Shown: in pieces, positions 25,910-34,810 of the stretch
Layout: every line of letters starts with the position of its first letter
How positions within the stretch are numbered: the stretch's first letter is position 1
Notes under the pieces: model-generated
Told to the model about the DNA's origin: nothing
Database searches by the model: none
What the model saw: only the letters and a program-made list of their open reading frames with translations
Position numbers and translations under genes: made by a program
Assembly (NCBI RefSeq): GCF_017794965.1
Contig: NZ_CP051240.1
Location: 3,100,001-3,164,000 of the forward strand
DNA length: 64,000 nucleotides
Origin: Alcanivorax sp.
Lineage (GTDB): Bacteria; Pseudomonadota; Gammaproteobacteria; Pseudomonadales; Alcanivoracaceae
Direction: 5' to 3'

Positions 25910-26473
25910 ATGCTGGATACGTCCGAAGAAAACCGTCGTCGCCATTCGCTGGATCCCCACCAGCCTGTATGGCTATTTGGCTACGGCTCCCTGATCTACA
26001 AAGCGGATTTTCCTTATCTGGAACGCCAGCCCGCTTACATCAGCGGCTGGGCACGACGCTTCTGGCAGGGCTCCCATGATCACCGCGGCACCCCGGACCA
26101 GCCCGGCCGCGTGGTAACGCTGATCGAAACCCCCGGCCACCGCTGCGACGGCATGGCCTATCGCATCACTCCGAATGTGTTTGAACACCTGGACCACCGG
26201 GAAAAGAACGGCTATCTGCGCCTTCGCCAGACACTCACCTTCAACGATGGCCACACCACCGACGGACTGGTCTATATCGCTAGCGAAGACAACGCCGCCT
26301 TTCTTGGCCCAGCAGATGAAGCGGACATCGCCAGGCACATCGCCGGCAGCCATGGTCCCAGCGGCAGCAATCGTGATTATCTTGTGCAACTGGCCGAGGC
26401 CCTGCGTGCCATAGATGCCCACGACGAGCATGTCTTTAACCTTGAGCGGCACTTGCAGGAAATGAACCGATGA
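25910..26473 (+). CDS. ChaC-like gamma-glutamylcyclotransferase
   Basis: A 187-residue protein with the WLFGYGSLIYKADFP motif of the ChaC family, which cleaves the gamma-glutamyl bond of glutathione to 5-oxoproline and Cys-Gly. Also typical are GWARRFWQGSHDHRGTP and GVVYxI-like spacing. The catalytic Glu of the family would lie in the EKNGYLR segment. The ATG at 25910 follows a purine-rich stretch. The stop overlaps the next start by four bases. Confidence 0.88.
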   Translation: MLDTSEENRRRHSLDPHQPVWLFGYGSLIYKADFPYLERQPAYISGWARRFWQGSHDHRGTPDQPGRVVTLIETPGHRCDGMAYRITPNVFEHLDHREKNGYLRLRQTLTFNDGHTTDGLVYIASEDNAAFLGPADEADIARHIAGSHGPSGSNRDYLVQLAEALRAIDAHDEHVFNLERHLQEMNR

Positions 26474-26919
26474 CCACGCCACTCTGCCCCTGCCAGTCGG
26501 GCCTGGATTACCCACGCTGCTGCCAACCTCTCCATGGGGGTCAGCCGGCGGCCCATCCGGAAGCCTTGATGCGTTCACGCTTCAGCGCCTTTGCGCTGGG
26601 CAAGGCTGACTATATTCAGCGCAGCTGGCACCCTTCCACCCGGCCAGCCACCCTGTCGCTGGATGACCAGGAGCGTTGGCTCGGGCTGACCATCCTTGAC
26701 GCCAGCCAGGACGGCGATACAGGCAGAGTGCATTTTCAGGCGGTGAGCCAGGCGCACAGCGACTTCAACATGCTGGAGGAGATTTCCAATTTTATCCGCC
26801 AGGACGGGCACTGGTTTTATGTGGATGGCGAGACCTCGGTATCCACGCTCAAACCTGGCCGCAATGATCCCTGCCCGTGCGGCAGCGGCAGAAAATTCAA
26901 GAAGTGTTGCGCTTGGTGA
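26470..26919 (+). CDS. ychJ: YchJ-like UPF0225 protein with SEC-C motifs
   Basis: A 149-residue protein with zinc-binding Cys clusters at both ends: CPCQSGLDYPRCCQP at the N-terminus and PCPCGSGRKFKKCC at the C-terminus, the latter being the SEC-C motif that also ends SecA. The middle has MRSRFSAFALGKADYIQRSWHP, the UPF0225 signature. Its role is unknown. It is translationally coupled to the ChaC-like gene (ATGA overlap). Confidence 0.9.
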   Translation: MTTPLCPCQSGLDYPRCCQPLHGGQPAAHPEALMRSRFSAFALGKADYIQRSWHPSTRPATLSLDDQERWLGLTILDASQDGDTGRVHFQAVSQAHSDFNMLEEISNFIRQDGHWFYVDGETSVSTLKPGRNDPCPCGSGRKFKKCCAW

Positions 26920-27131
26920 ACCAGCCAGAAAGCCTGGCCAGGAATGGCGTTATCCTGGATACACAAGCCCCTTCGGTGGTCGCTTGATGCGGGAAATGCA
27001 CCGCATTTCATAGGCAAAAAGCCGCCTCTCATCAAAACTTTCCAAGCCGATACAATCCGCAACTTGGCCTACCCGCGAGACAGGCATACGGTAAAGGTAT
27101 GCCCTTTGCGTCTCGACGATTGAGGTGGACC
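26920..27131. other. Intergenic region upstream of the AlkB-rubredoxin gene
   Basis: AAATGC and GCATTT flank a 3-nt spacer near 26994-27008, forming a small palindrome. No clear sigma-70 or sigma-54 element and no small gene were recognised. Confidence 0.35.
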
Positions 27132-28556
27132 ATGGCTTTTGCACAATCACAACAAACACCAACCGCATCCTGGCAAGATGGCAAGCGCTACCTGTGGCTG
27201 CTCAGCCCCGGAATTCCCGTACTCGCCCTGACATTGCTGCTGATCTATCAATTCGTCTGGTCCTGGCCTGTGCTGCTGTGGGGCGGCCCGATTCTGGTCT
27301 ATATGCTGATCCCCTTTGCCGACTGGGTCATCGGCACCGACACCAACAACCCGCCTGAATCTGCCGTGCAAGCGCTGGAGGATGACCGCTACTACCGACT
27401 GATCGTATACGCCTACATCCCCACCCAGTATCTGGCCACCATTCTGGGCGCCTGGATCGTGGCCCAAGGCAATGCCCCCTGGTGGGGAATACTTGGCCTG
27501 ATCCTCAGCGTCGGCGCAGTCAATGGCATCGCCATCAACACGGCCCATGAGCTGGGCCACAAGAAAGGCAGCCTGGAACGGTGGCTGGCCAAGATCACCC
27601 TCGCGCCCGTGGCCTACGGGCATTTCTTTGTGGAGCACAACAAAGGCCATCACAAGAATGTAGCCACACCGGAAGACCCGGCGTCGTCCCGCATGGGCGA
27701 ATCCTTCTGGCAGTTCCTGCCGCGCACCATGACCGGCAGCCTCAAATCCGCCTGGGACATTGAAGCGAAACGGCTACAACGCTGTGAGCAACCGCTGTGG
27801 TCATTGCACAATGAGAACCTGCAGGCCTGGTTGATGACCGTGGTGCTGTTTGTATCGCTGACCGCGGTGTTCGGCTGGATCGTATTACCGTTCCTGCTCC
27901 TGCAGGCGTTCTACGGAGCGTCACTGCTGGAAGTCATCAATTACATGGAACACTACGGTCTGCTGCGCCAGAAGGATGAACGGGGCCGCTATGAACGCTG
28001 CCAGCCACGCCACTCCTGGAACAGCAACCACATCGTCACCAACCTGTTTCTTTATCAGCTGCAGCGCCACTCTGACCACCATGCCAACCCCACCCGCCGC
28101 TTCCAGGCATTACGCCATTTCGATGACAGCCCGCAGCTGCCTTCCGGGTATGCCTCCATGCTGATCCCTGCCTACTTGCCTTTTGTCTGGTTCAAGAAAA
28201 TGGACCCGCTGGTCTACAAGCACTATCAGGGGGACCTGAGCAAAGCCAACCTGCAGCCGGAGAAACGTACTGCCCTGCTGGCAAAATGGCGTACAGCCCC
28301 GGTGACTTACCAGAGCGCTGATTCAGAGCCCGATGTGGATTCCGCAGCGTTGGCCGCCGCTCAGCAGGCTGAGCAGGAACAGGACCGGCTGCATCAGTTT
28401 CAATGCCCCAATTGCGGCTATATCTATGACGAGCGCCAAGGCGAAGAGCGGGAAGGCTTTGCGCCTGGCACACACTGGATTGAGATTCCCGATACCTGGT
28501 CCTGTCCGGATTGCGCGGTGCGCGACAAGGTAGACTTCGTGCTACGCCAACCCTGA
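27132..28556 (+). CDS. alkB: Alkane 1-monooxygenase fused to rubredoxin
   Basis: A 474-residue fusion. Residues 1-400 are an AlkB-type integral-membrane di-iron hydroxylase that oxidises the terminal carbon of n-alkanes. Its histidine boxes are HELGH (from His139), EHNKGHH (168-174) and QRHSDHH (about 310-316), with the NYMEHYGLLR signature. Residues about 420-474 are a rubredoxin with two CxxC pairs, Cys425/428 and Cys458/461, in CPNCGY and CPDC. The fused rubredoxin can pass electrons straight to the di-iron site, so only a rubredoxin reductase is needed in addition; none is seen here. The ATG at 27132 follows GAGGTGG. Confidence 0.96.
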   Translation: MAFAQSQQTPTASWQDGKRYLWLLSPGIPVLALTLLLIYQFVWSWPVLLWGGPILVYMLIPFADWVIGTDTNNPPESAVQALEDDRYYRLIVYAYIPTQYLATILGAWIVAQGNAPWWGILGLILSVGAVNGIAINTAHELGHKKGSLERWLAKITLAPVAYGHFFVEHNKGHHKNVATPEDPASSRMGESFWQFLPRTMTGSLKSAWDIEAKRLQRCEQPLWSLHNENLQAWLMTVVLFVSLTAVFGWIVLPFLLLQAFYGASLLEVINYMEHYGLLRQKDERGRYERCQPRHSWNSNHIVTNLFLYQLQRHSDHHANPTRRFQALRHFDDSPQLPSGYASMLIPAYLPFVWFKKMDPLVYKHYQGDLSKANLQPEKRTALLAKWRTAPVTYQSADSEPDVDSAALAAAQQAEQEQDRLHQFQCPNCGYIYDERQGEEREGFAPGTHWIEIPDTWSCPDCAVRDKVDFVLRQP

Positions 28557-28557
28557 A

Positions 28558-29592
28558 TCAGGGCTCCGGGGACGCCCCCTTGCGCATGGCCAGGGGCGTT
28601 TGGCCGAACCAGCGCCGAAAGGTGCGACTGAAGTTGGAGGTATCCTGGTAGCCCAACTGCTCGGCAATGCGCTCGATGGGCAAACTGGTTTCCTGCAACA
28701 ACCAAAGCGCCTGCTCCTTGCGTACCTCATCCAGCAATTGCTGGTAGCTGGTGTCCTCGCTTTTCAGTTTGCGAATTAATGACCGTGACGACATGGCAAA
28801 GCGCTCCGCCATCACCTCCAGAGAGGGGAATTGGCCGCCTTGATCCAACAGCGCGATACTGATCTGCTGGCTCAATGGCCCACCCCGTTGCAAGGTGGCT
28901 CGCTGGTGCTCGCAATCCCGGATGGCATTGCGGTGAGTGGCTACATCTGCGGTCAAACAGGGGGTCGCCAACAGGACCTCCGGAAGGCTGATGGTAAAAG
29001 CCGGGGCAGCGAAACACAGCTGGCAATCCATCAACGCACTGTAACGGGCCTGAATAGCCGGAGAAGAAAAAGGCAGCGCCACCGACAACCGCTGGCACTG
29101 ATTGGGCGTTACTGCCTGCACCATCTGCACAAAGGTGCCCAGCAGGGCACCATGGATGAACTCCCGGCAGTCGCCCAGATCCACCGTTTCCTTGATGTCC
29201 AGGTGTGCCACACCCGGCTCGCGACGCAGGTAAAGCGACACCCAGCGTATGCGAATGGAAACAAACCGCTCCAGCACCGACAGCATGTCACCCAGATTGG
29301 CTGAGGAGACCACTGCATATCCCAGGGCACCATGGGCAGACACCGATGTGGAACGGCCCAGTTCCAGCCCTTGCCCCTCAACACCGGTCAGTGCCCTGGC
29401 CCGCCGGATCAGCCGTGAAAGCTGTTCCAGGCTGAGATAGCGGTGCTCATTGACCAGCTCCGACCACTGCAGACGGGTACCACTGAAAATATCCGCCTGG
29501 CTAAAGCCCTGCCCCTGCAGCCAGGCACACAACAGGCGGCTGTAAGCTGGGTGTATGCCGGGTTTCAATCGTTCGGGAGCCATCGGGTCCAT
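28558..29592 (-). CDS. AraC-family transcriptional regulator
   Basis: A 344-residue regulator with an N-terminal arabinose-binding-like effector domain (about 20-215) and a C-terminal double helix-turn-helix (about 240-335), including EVMAERFAMSSRSLIRKL and IERIAEQLGYQDTSNFSRTFRRWFG. It lies between the two alkB genes, divergent from the second and convergent with the first (one base between stops). Regulators of this subgroup beside alkB genes in other hydrocarbon degraders control alkane hydroxylases; that role here is inferred from position. An ATG three codons in (29583) is an alternative start. Confidence 0.88.
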   Translation of the reverse strand: MDPMAPERLKPGIHPAYSRLLCAWLQGQGFSQADIFSGTRLQWSELVNEHRYLSLEQLSRLIRRARALTGVEGQGLELGRSTSVSAHGALGYAVVSSANLGDMLSVLERFVSIRIRWVSLYLRREPGVAHLDIKETVDLGDCREFIHGALLGTFVQMVQAVTPNQCQRLSVALPFSSPAIQARYSALMDCQLCFAAPAFTISLPEVLLATPCLTADVATHRNAIRDCEHQRATLQRGGPLSQQISIALLDQGGQFPSLEVMAERFAMSSRSLIRKLKSEDTSYQQLLDEVRKEQALWLLQETSLPIERIAEQLGYQDTSNFSRTFRRWFGQTPLAMRKGASPEP

Positions 29593-29743
29593 TGGACGGT
29601 ACCAGCAAGCAACGGAAGCCCCACGCTAAAACATTCTGTTTAATCTGTCACTATATGACGATTTTTTGCCATCTATGGCGGTGCTGCTGATGGCTTCAGC
29701 AGCGCAAGATGAAAGCCATGAACAACAACAAGAGGCAATAACC
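29593..29743. promoter_or_regulatory. Divergent promoter region of araC-type regulator and second alkB
   Basis: The stretch 29627-29675 is clearly AT-rich against its surroundings and is the likely promoter zone for both genes. No clean -35/-10 pair or known alkane-regulator box could be fixed by eye. Confidence 0.35.
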
Positions 29744-30919
29744 ATGAGCAAGGCAGGTGTCTTTACTGGCCCGTCCGGGGTCGAATACCGTGACCGCAAG
29801 CGCGCGCTGTGGATGGTGTCACTGCTGGTACCCGGCAGTGTCTTTCTCGGTCCGGTGCTTTACTTTGCCACCGGTGAAGCACTCACCCTGTGGCTCCCAC
29901 TCATGTTCTATTACCTGATCATCCCCCTGCTGGACATGCTGATCGGCGAGGACCAAAGCAACCCGCCGGAAGAGGTGGTTCCACAACTGGAGGCGGATCC
30001 GTACTACCGGTACATGACCTACGCCCTGGTCCCTATCCTGATCGGCGCCTATCTGTTCGGCATGTGGTTTGTTGGCACTCACACTCTCCCCTGGCATGGC
30101 TGGCTGGCCATGGTGCTGCTCACCGGTACCATCTGTGGCGCCGCAGGGATCAATCTGGGCCATGAACTGGGCCACAAGAAAACCCGCCTGGAGCGCTGGC
30201 TGGCCAAGATAGTGCTGGCCCCGCTGGGATACGGCCACTTCCCCATTGAACACAACAAGGGCCACCACCGTGACGTGGCTACCCCGGAAGACCCGGCATC
30301 ATCCCGCATGGGCGAGACCATCTGGGGCTTTGCCCTGCGGGAAATTCCCGGTGCCTTTTTCCGTGCCTGGGAACTGGAGGCCGCGCGGCTGAAAAAGCAG
30401 GGTCAACCGGTATGGTCGCTGCATAATGAAATTCTTCAGCCCGCCCTGATGAGCGTGTTGATATGGGGCAGCATCATTGCCCTGTTTGGCTGGCAGATGG
30501 CGCCCTTCATTGCCGCCGTCACCCTGTGGTCCTACCTGCAGCTGACCTCTGCCAACTATGTGGAACACTATGGCCTGTTACGCCACAAGCAGCCTGACGG
30601 CCGCTATGAGCGTACCCAGCCTCACCACAGCTGGAACAGCAACCACATGTTCTCCAACTGGGCGTCCTTTCACCTGCAGCGCCACTCTGACCACCATGCC
30701 CACCCCGCACGTCGCTATCAGAGCCTGCGGCATTTCGACAATCTGCCCACATTACCCAACGGCTATTTCGGGATGTTCCTGATCAGCTACGTGCCCCCGC
30801 TATGGTTCCGGGTGATGGATCACCGCTTGCTGGCCCACGCCGACCACAGCGCCACCAACATCAACTTCCACCCGGGCAAAAAAGCGGCATTAATCCGCCG
30901 GTACCAGATCCAGCCCTGA
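29744..30919 (+). CDS. alkB: Alkane 1-monooxygenase
   Basis: A 391-residue stand-alone AlkB. The His boxes are HELGHKK (from His140), EHNKGHHRDVATPEDPASSRMGE and LQRHSDHHAHP, with NYVEHYGLLR. About six hydrophobic helices are seen. It is closely related to the first AlkB in the window but lacks the rubredoxin domain, so it needs a separate rubredoxin. The ATG at 29744 follows AAGAGG. Two paralogues with different electron supply may serve different chain lengths. Confidence 0.96.
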   Translation: MSKAGVFTGPSGVEYRDRKRALWMVSLLVPGSVFLGPVLYFATGEALTLWLPLMFYYLIIPLLDMLIGEDQSNPPEEVVPQLEADPYYRYMTYALVPILIGAYLFGMWFVGTHTLPWHGWLAMVLLTGTICGAAGINLGHELGHKKTRLERWLAKIVLAPLGYGHFPIEHNKGHHRDVATPEDPASSRMGETIWGFALREIPGAFFRAWELEAARLKKQGQPVWSLHNEILQPALMSVLIWGSIIALFGWQMAPFIAAVTLWSYLQLTSANYVEHYGLLRHKQPDGRYERTQPHHSWNSNHMFSNWASFHLQRHSDHHAHPARRYQSLRHFDNLPTLPNGYFGMFLISYVPPLWFRVMDHRLLAHADHSATNINFHPGKKAALIRRYQIQP

Positions 30920-31070
30920 TAGCGCCCCACGAAGGGCCATCCCATTGCCGTGGATAACGACACCGGGGTGGCCTCTCTCGCCTTTTTCACAGTCAGGCAG
31001 ATACTTTGTCTGTCTTGTCCGTTACCCTCTTGTTCTGGATTGATTCAGCCTGTCAGCACAAGGAGTTCTC

Positions 31071-32291
31071 ATGAGCGACACCCCCTTCGATGTGGTGGTC
31101 TTCGGCGCCACCAGTTTTGTTGGCCAGATTCTCTGTCAGTACCTCACCGACACCTACGGTGTGGACGGCGAGCTGAAATGGGCCGCAGCCGGCCGCTCCC
31201 GGGACAAGCTGGAACAAGTCAAAGGCGCACTTGGCAGCGCTGCCAGCCAACTGCCGCTGCTCACCGCCAATGCCAACGACCCGGCCAGCCTGGATGCACT
31301 ATGCGCCCAGACCGCCGTGGTGATCTCCACCGTGGGGCCCTACGCCCTGTACGGCGAACCCATGATTCGCGCCTGTACCGACAGCGGCACCGACTATTGC
31401 GACCTGACCGGCGAGGCCCAATGGATTGCCGCCATGCTGGAAAAATACGAGGCCACCGCCAAGCAGAACGGTGCCCGCATTGTGCATTGCTGCGGCTTTG
31501 ACTCCATCCCGTCCGACATGGGGGTCTTCTTCCTGCAGCAGCAGGCGCAGAAGCAGTTCAAGGCCCCGGCCACCCGTGTGGCCATGCGCGTGAAAGTAGC
31601 CAAAGGCGGCGTCTCCGGAGGCACCGTGGCTAGCATGATGAACATTGCCGAAGAAGCGTCCAAAGATCCGGCACTGCGCAAAAAACTGGCCAACCCTTAT
31701 CTTCTGTGCCCCCCGAACCATGGCCTTGGCGCTCGCCAGCACAGCATCACCATGCCGGAATATGAAGATGACCTGCATGCCTGGGCTGCCCCCTTCGTCA
31801 TGGATGCCATCAACAGCCGTATCGTCCATCGTTCCAACGCACTGAACGATTACAGCAAGGACATGACTTACAACGAAGGCATGCTTACCGGCGACGGCAT
31901 CGGCGGCCGGCTCAAGGCGCTGGGCATTGGTATCGGCACAGGCCTGTTCTTTGGTGCTGCGGCCATTGCCCCGACCCGCTGGGCATTGAACAAGTTTGTG
32001 GTTCCACAACCTGGCGAAGGCCCCAGCCCGGAAGCGCAGAAAGCCGGTTTTTTTGATGTGCGCCTTGTTGGCCACACCGCCAGCGGCGACATGCTCCAGG
32101 TGAAGGTGACCGGCGATGCGGATCCGGGTTATGGCTCCACCTCCAAGATGCTGGCCGAATCCGCCGTGTGTCTGGCCAGAGACATTTCCCCCGAAGCCCC
32201 CGGCGGCTTCTGGACCACCGCCAGCCTGCTCGGCGAAGCCCTGCTCAAACGACTGCAGAACAAGGCAGGTCTGACGTTCGAGGTGGTGTGA
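31071..32291 (+). CDS. Saccharopine dehydrogenase-like NAD(P)-binding protein
   Basis: A 406-residue protein with an N-terminal Rossmann fold: DVVVFGATSFVGQILCQYL at residues 7-25, and WAAAGRSRDKLE, where the Arg suggests NADP preference. HCCGFDSIPSDMGV near residue 142 is characteristic of the family that includes mycobacterial trans-acting enoyl reductase. Such proteins act in lipid or wax metabolism in some bacteria, which would fit the alkane setting, but the reaction here is unknown. A hydrophobic segment near residues 285-305 may touch the membrane. Confidence 0.8.
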   Translation: MSDTPFDVVVFGATSFVGQILCQYLTDTYGVDGELKWAAAGRSRDKLEQVKGALGSAASQLPLLTANANDPASLDALCAQTAVVISTVGPYALYGEPMIRACTDSGTDYCDLTGEAQWIAAMLEKYEATAKQNGARIVHCCGFDSIPSDMGVFFLQQQAQKQFKAPATRVAMRVKVAKGGVSGGTVASMMNIAEEASKDPALRKKLANPYLLCPPNHGLGARQHSITMPEYEDDLHAWAAPFVMDAINSRIVHRSNALNDYSKDMTYNEGMLTGDGIGGRLKALGIGIGTGLFFGAAAIAPTRWALNKFVVPQPGEGPSPEAQKAGFFDVRLVGHTASGDMLQVKVTGDADPGYGSTSKMLAESAVCLARDISPEAPGGFWTTASLLGEALLKRLQNKAGLTFEVV

Positions 32292-32297
32292 TTCCAT

Positions 32298-32456
32298 GCA
32301 GCACGCAACACGCTTCACGCAACAACGCGACCTGCTTTGGGTGTGAACTTTTTACGCTTGAGGGCGCGACTCATCGAAGGGCGCGGGCACCGGGGTTAAA
32401 ACAACACCAGCCTTGCCCGCGTTGTTGCGTGCTGCGTGAAGCGTGCTGCGTTACTG
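32298..32456. repeat. Heptad-arm cassette 7 (GCANCAC type) between convergent genes
   Basis: The left arm (32298-32329) is GCAGCAC, GCAACAC, GCTTCAC, GCAACAA, CGCG. The right arm (32418-32456) is the inverse type: CGCG, TTGTTGC, GTGCTGC, GTGAAGC, GTGCTGC, GTTACTG. CGCG closes both inner ends. The stop of the - strand gene (32451-32453) is inside the last heptad. The heptad is GC-rich and unrelated in sequence to AGTTNAA, but the design is the same. Confidence 0.85.
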
Positions 32457-32891
32457 CTTCTTCATCATCTGATAACGCGCAGAGGTCTCCCAGATTTCAT
32501 TGGAATCCGGCAGGAAATAGAACTTGGAAATATGGTGCTGGTCCTTGATCTTCATGGCCAGGATGTAGGCGCCGACGAACTCCGGCTTGCCGGGGCTGGA
32601 TTTGATCCGCATGAAATCACCGCCACCCTTGGTGCGCACCAGCCCCCAATCCGCTTTCACCGTGCGACCACCGGCCCAGTTGACCGTGACCGTGCCATCC
32701 TTGCCGAAGTGGTAAGTGCTGCCATCCCGTGAAAAGCCACCACCCTTGCCTTCAAAGTTGTCATAGCCACCGAACACAGCAGCCGGCACCCCGTTAACCG
32801 TTACCTTGTGGCCAGAGTAATTGAAGTCCTCTGCCACTGCCGGCAGGGACATCCCCAATCCAACCATCAGCATGACAAACCAGCGCATCAC
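32451..32891 (-). CDS. Small secreted protein of unknown function
   Basis: A 146-residue protein with a signal peptide (MMRWFVMLMVGLGMSLPAVAE). The mature part is rich in Gly, Lys and aromatic residues, with no Cys, and looks like a small beta-rich domain (YHFGKDGTVTVNWAGGRTVKADWG). The family is not recognised. Upstream, at 32969-32986, is one of the five CCCC/GGGG palindromes shared with two LuxR-type regulators and two lipoproteins. The C-terminal stop is in a repeat cassette. Confidence 0.65.
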   Translation of the reverse strand: MMRWFVMLMVGLGMSLPAVAEDFNYSGHKVTVNGVPAAVFGGYDNFEGKGGGFSRDGSTYHFGKDGTVTVNWAGGRTVKADWGLVRTKGGGDFMRIKSSPGKPEFVGAYILAMKIKDQHHISKFYFLPDSNEIWETSARYQMMKKQ

Positions 32892-32968
32892 TATCCCCTC
32901 TTCGTTATCCGTACAGGCGGAACGATCTCCGCAACGGGTTAACGGTAACGAGCCGTGGCAAGGCGCAC

Positions 32969-32986
32969 ATCCCCCATATGAGGTAT
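32969..32986 (-). promoter_or_regulatory. LuxR-associated palindrome, site 1 (degenerate)
   Basis: On the gene strand it reads TACCTCATATGGGGGATG, matching the site at 42073 at 15 of 18 positions. It lies 78 bp upstream of the small secreted-protein gene, with the GGGGGATG half towards the gene and TGCGC following, as at 44522. Confidence 0.5.
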
Positions 32987-33129
32987 GTCAGGCAAAGGCA
33001 GAGGCACATTCGCCACAGAGTTCACCGAGGCCACAGAAAAACCCTTCTGTCCTCAGTGAACGCTGTGTGCTCTACGGTAACAACGGTTTATCTTCTGACC
33101 AGGAAGCGCGCTGCTCACAGCTGCTTTTG

Positions 33130-34041
33130 CTACTGCAACTGGAAGTGTTTCACCGGCAGGGGCGGCGGTGCAGGATCGCCCAAGGCATCGGCCACGGAGA
33201 TCTCATGAATACGACACAGGGCATCCAGTGGCAGATCATTGGGATCACGACCGAACGGCGTTTCCAGATGCTCGGACAACTTGTCGATGCCGAAGAAGGT
33301 ATAAGCCACAGCCGCCACCAGTACTGGCGCAGCCCAGCCCAGGCCGCCCACCAGCGCGAAGGGAAGCAGGTAGCAATAGGCATAGGCGGTGCGGTGCACC
33401 AGTAACGTATAGGCAAACGGCAACGGGGTAGCAGCGATGCGCTCACAGGCTGCCTGGATACCGCTCAAGGCCGTCAGTCGCTCATCCAGCAGTTTCAGCC
33501 CCATACTGTCCAGTCGCCCCTGCCGGTATTCGGCGCCCAGCAACTGCCCGCACTGGGCAATGAACGCCTCTGCCGGATTGCTCCGCTGGCGGGCCGCCTG
33601 CAGGGTCTCCTGTGCAACCCATTGGGTCAAAGTCTCTGTCAGCGGTTCTTTGCGCAGCTGTGCATTGAGGGCATGGGCATGGGCCAGCACCCGCATCAAC
33701 AAGGCACGACGCACCGGGCTGTCCTCACCGAGCAAGCTGCCACTGGCCCGGGCCAGACTGCGAACCTCGAATACCATCTGCCCCCACTGCTTGCGTGCTT
33801 CCCACCAGCGATCGTACGCCGCATTGTTGCGAAACCCCAGCAGAATGGACAAGGCGATCCCCAGCAAGGTGACAGGCATCACCGAGAAGGCACTGATCTC
33901 CACCAGGTGAGAATGACTCAGGGCGGTAACCCCGGAGGCAAACAGAGCAACACAAATTATGTGCGGCAGAATCTCCGGGACAATGGAACCGCGTAACGCA
34001 AACAGCAGTGCAACGGCGTTGGGGCGTTCCCTGACAATCAT
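33130..34041 (-). CDS. Bestrophin-like / UPF0187 membrane channel protein
   Basis: A 303-residue membrane protein of the bestrophin family, pentameric ion channels known for chloride in eukaryotes and for cations in one bacterial homologue. The conserved GFRNNAAYDRWWEARKQWG segment is at about residues 70-88. Four hydrophobic segments are seen, two near the N-terminus and two around residues 210-250. It is followed on the same strand by nothing tightly linked; the ABC permease gene upstream ends 8 bp before its start, so the three genes may form an operon. Confidence 0.85.
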   Translation of the reverse strand: MIVRERPNAVALLFALRGSIVPEILPHIICVALFASGVTALSHSHLVEISAFSVMPVTLLGIALSILLGFRNNAAYDRWWEARKQWGQMVFEVRSLARASGSLLGEDSPVRRALLMRVLAHAHALNAQLRKEPLTETLTQWVAQETLQAARQRSNPAEAFIAQCGQLLGAEYRQGRLDSMGLKLLDERLTALSGIQAACERIAATPLPFAYTLLVHRTAYAYCYLLPFALVGGLGWAAPVLVAAVAYTFFGIDKLSEHLETPFGRDPNDLPLDALCRIHEISVADALGDPAPPPLPVKHFQLQ

Positions 34042-34048
34042 CGCCGCC

Positions 34049-34810
34049 TCAACTCTTCAGCTTGTAGCCGGTCTTGAAGATCCACCCCACCAGCCCGATA
34101 CAAATGGCAAGGAACAGGGCGGTCATACCGATACTCACCCCCACATGCACATCCGCAGTACCGAAGAAACTGTAACGAAAGCCACTGATCAGATAGACCA
34201 CCGGATTGAACAACGTCACGGTCTGCCAAAACGGCGGCAACATGTCGATGGAGTAGAAACTGCCACCGAGAAAGGTCAGTGGCGTGATGATCATCAATGG
34301 AATGATTTGCAGCTTTTCAAAGGTATCGGCCCACACTCCAATGATAAAACCAAACAGACTGAAGGTAATGGCGGTGAGGAACAGGAAGGCCAGCATCATG
34401 AACGGGTGCTGGACCTCGTAGTCCACAAAGAACCGCGCGGTCAGCAAAATAAGCAGACCGAGAATGGACGATTTGGTGGCCGCTGCACCCACATAGCCAA
34501 GGACGATTTCCACATAGGACACCGGTGCCGACAGCACTTCATAGATGGTGCCGGAAAAGGTAGGCATATAGATGCCAAACGACGCATTGGAAATGCTCTG
34601 TGTCATTAGCGTGAGCATGATCAGGCCGGGAATGATGAAGGCGCCGTAGCTGACACCATCGATTTCCACCATCCGCGAGCCGATAGCAGAACCGAACACC
34701 ACAAAGTACAACGAGGTGGAAATCACCGGCGAAGCAATGCTCTGCATCAGGGTGCGCCAGGTGCGCGCCATTTCGAACTTGTAGATGGCCTTGATGGAGT
34801 AAAAATTCAT
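34049..34810 (-). CDS. ABC-2-type transporter permease (YadH-like)
   Basis: A 253-residue inner-membrane permease with about six helices. GAFIIPGLIMLTLMTQSISN and the ISGFRYSFFG segment near the C-terminus are typical of the ABC-2 exporter family that includes YadH and NodJ. Its start overlaps the stop of the ATPase gene upstream by four bases. The pair forms an exporter of unknown substrate; polysaccharide, lipid or drug export are all known for relatives. Confidence 0.88.
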   Translation of the reverse strand: MNFYSIKAIYKFEMARTWRTLMQSIASPVISTSLYFVVFGSAIGSRMVEIDGVSYGAFIIPGLIMLTLMTQSISNASFGIYMPTFSGTIYEVLSAPVSYVEIVLGYVGAAATKSSILGLLILLTARFFVDYEVQHPFMMLAFLFLTAITFSLFGFIIGVWADTFEKLQIIPLMIITPLTFLGGSFYSIDMLPPFWQTVTLFNPVVYLISGFRYSFFGTADVHVGVSIGMTALFLAICIGLVGWIFKTGYKLKS

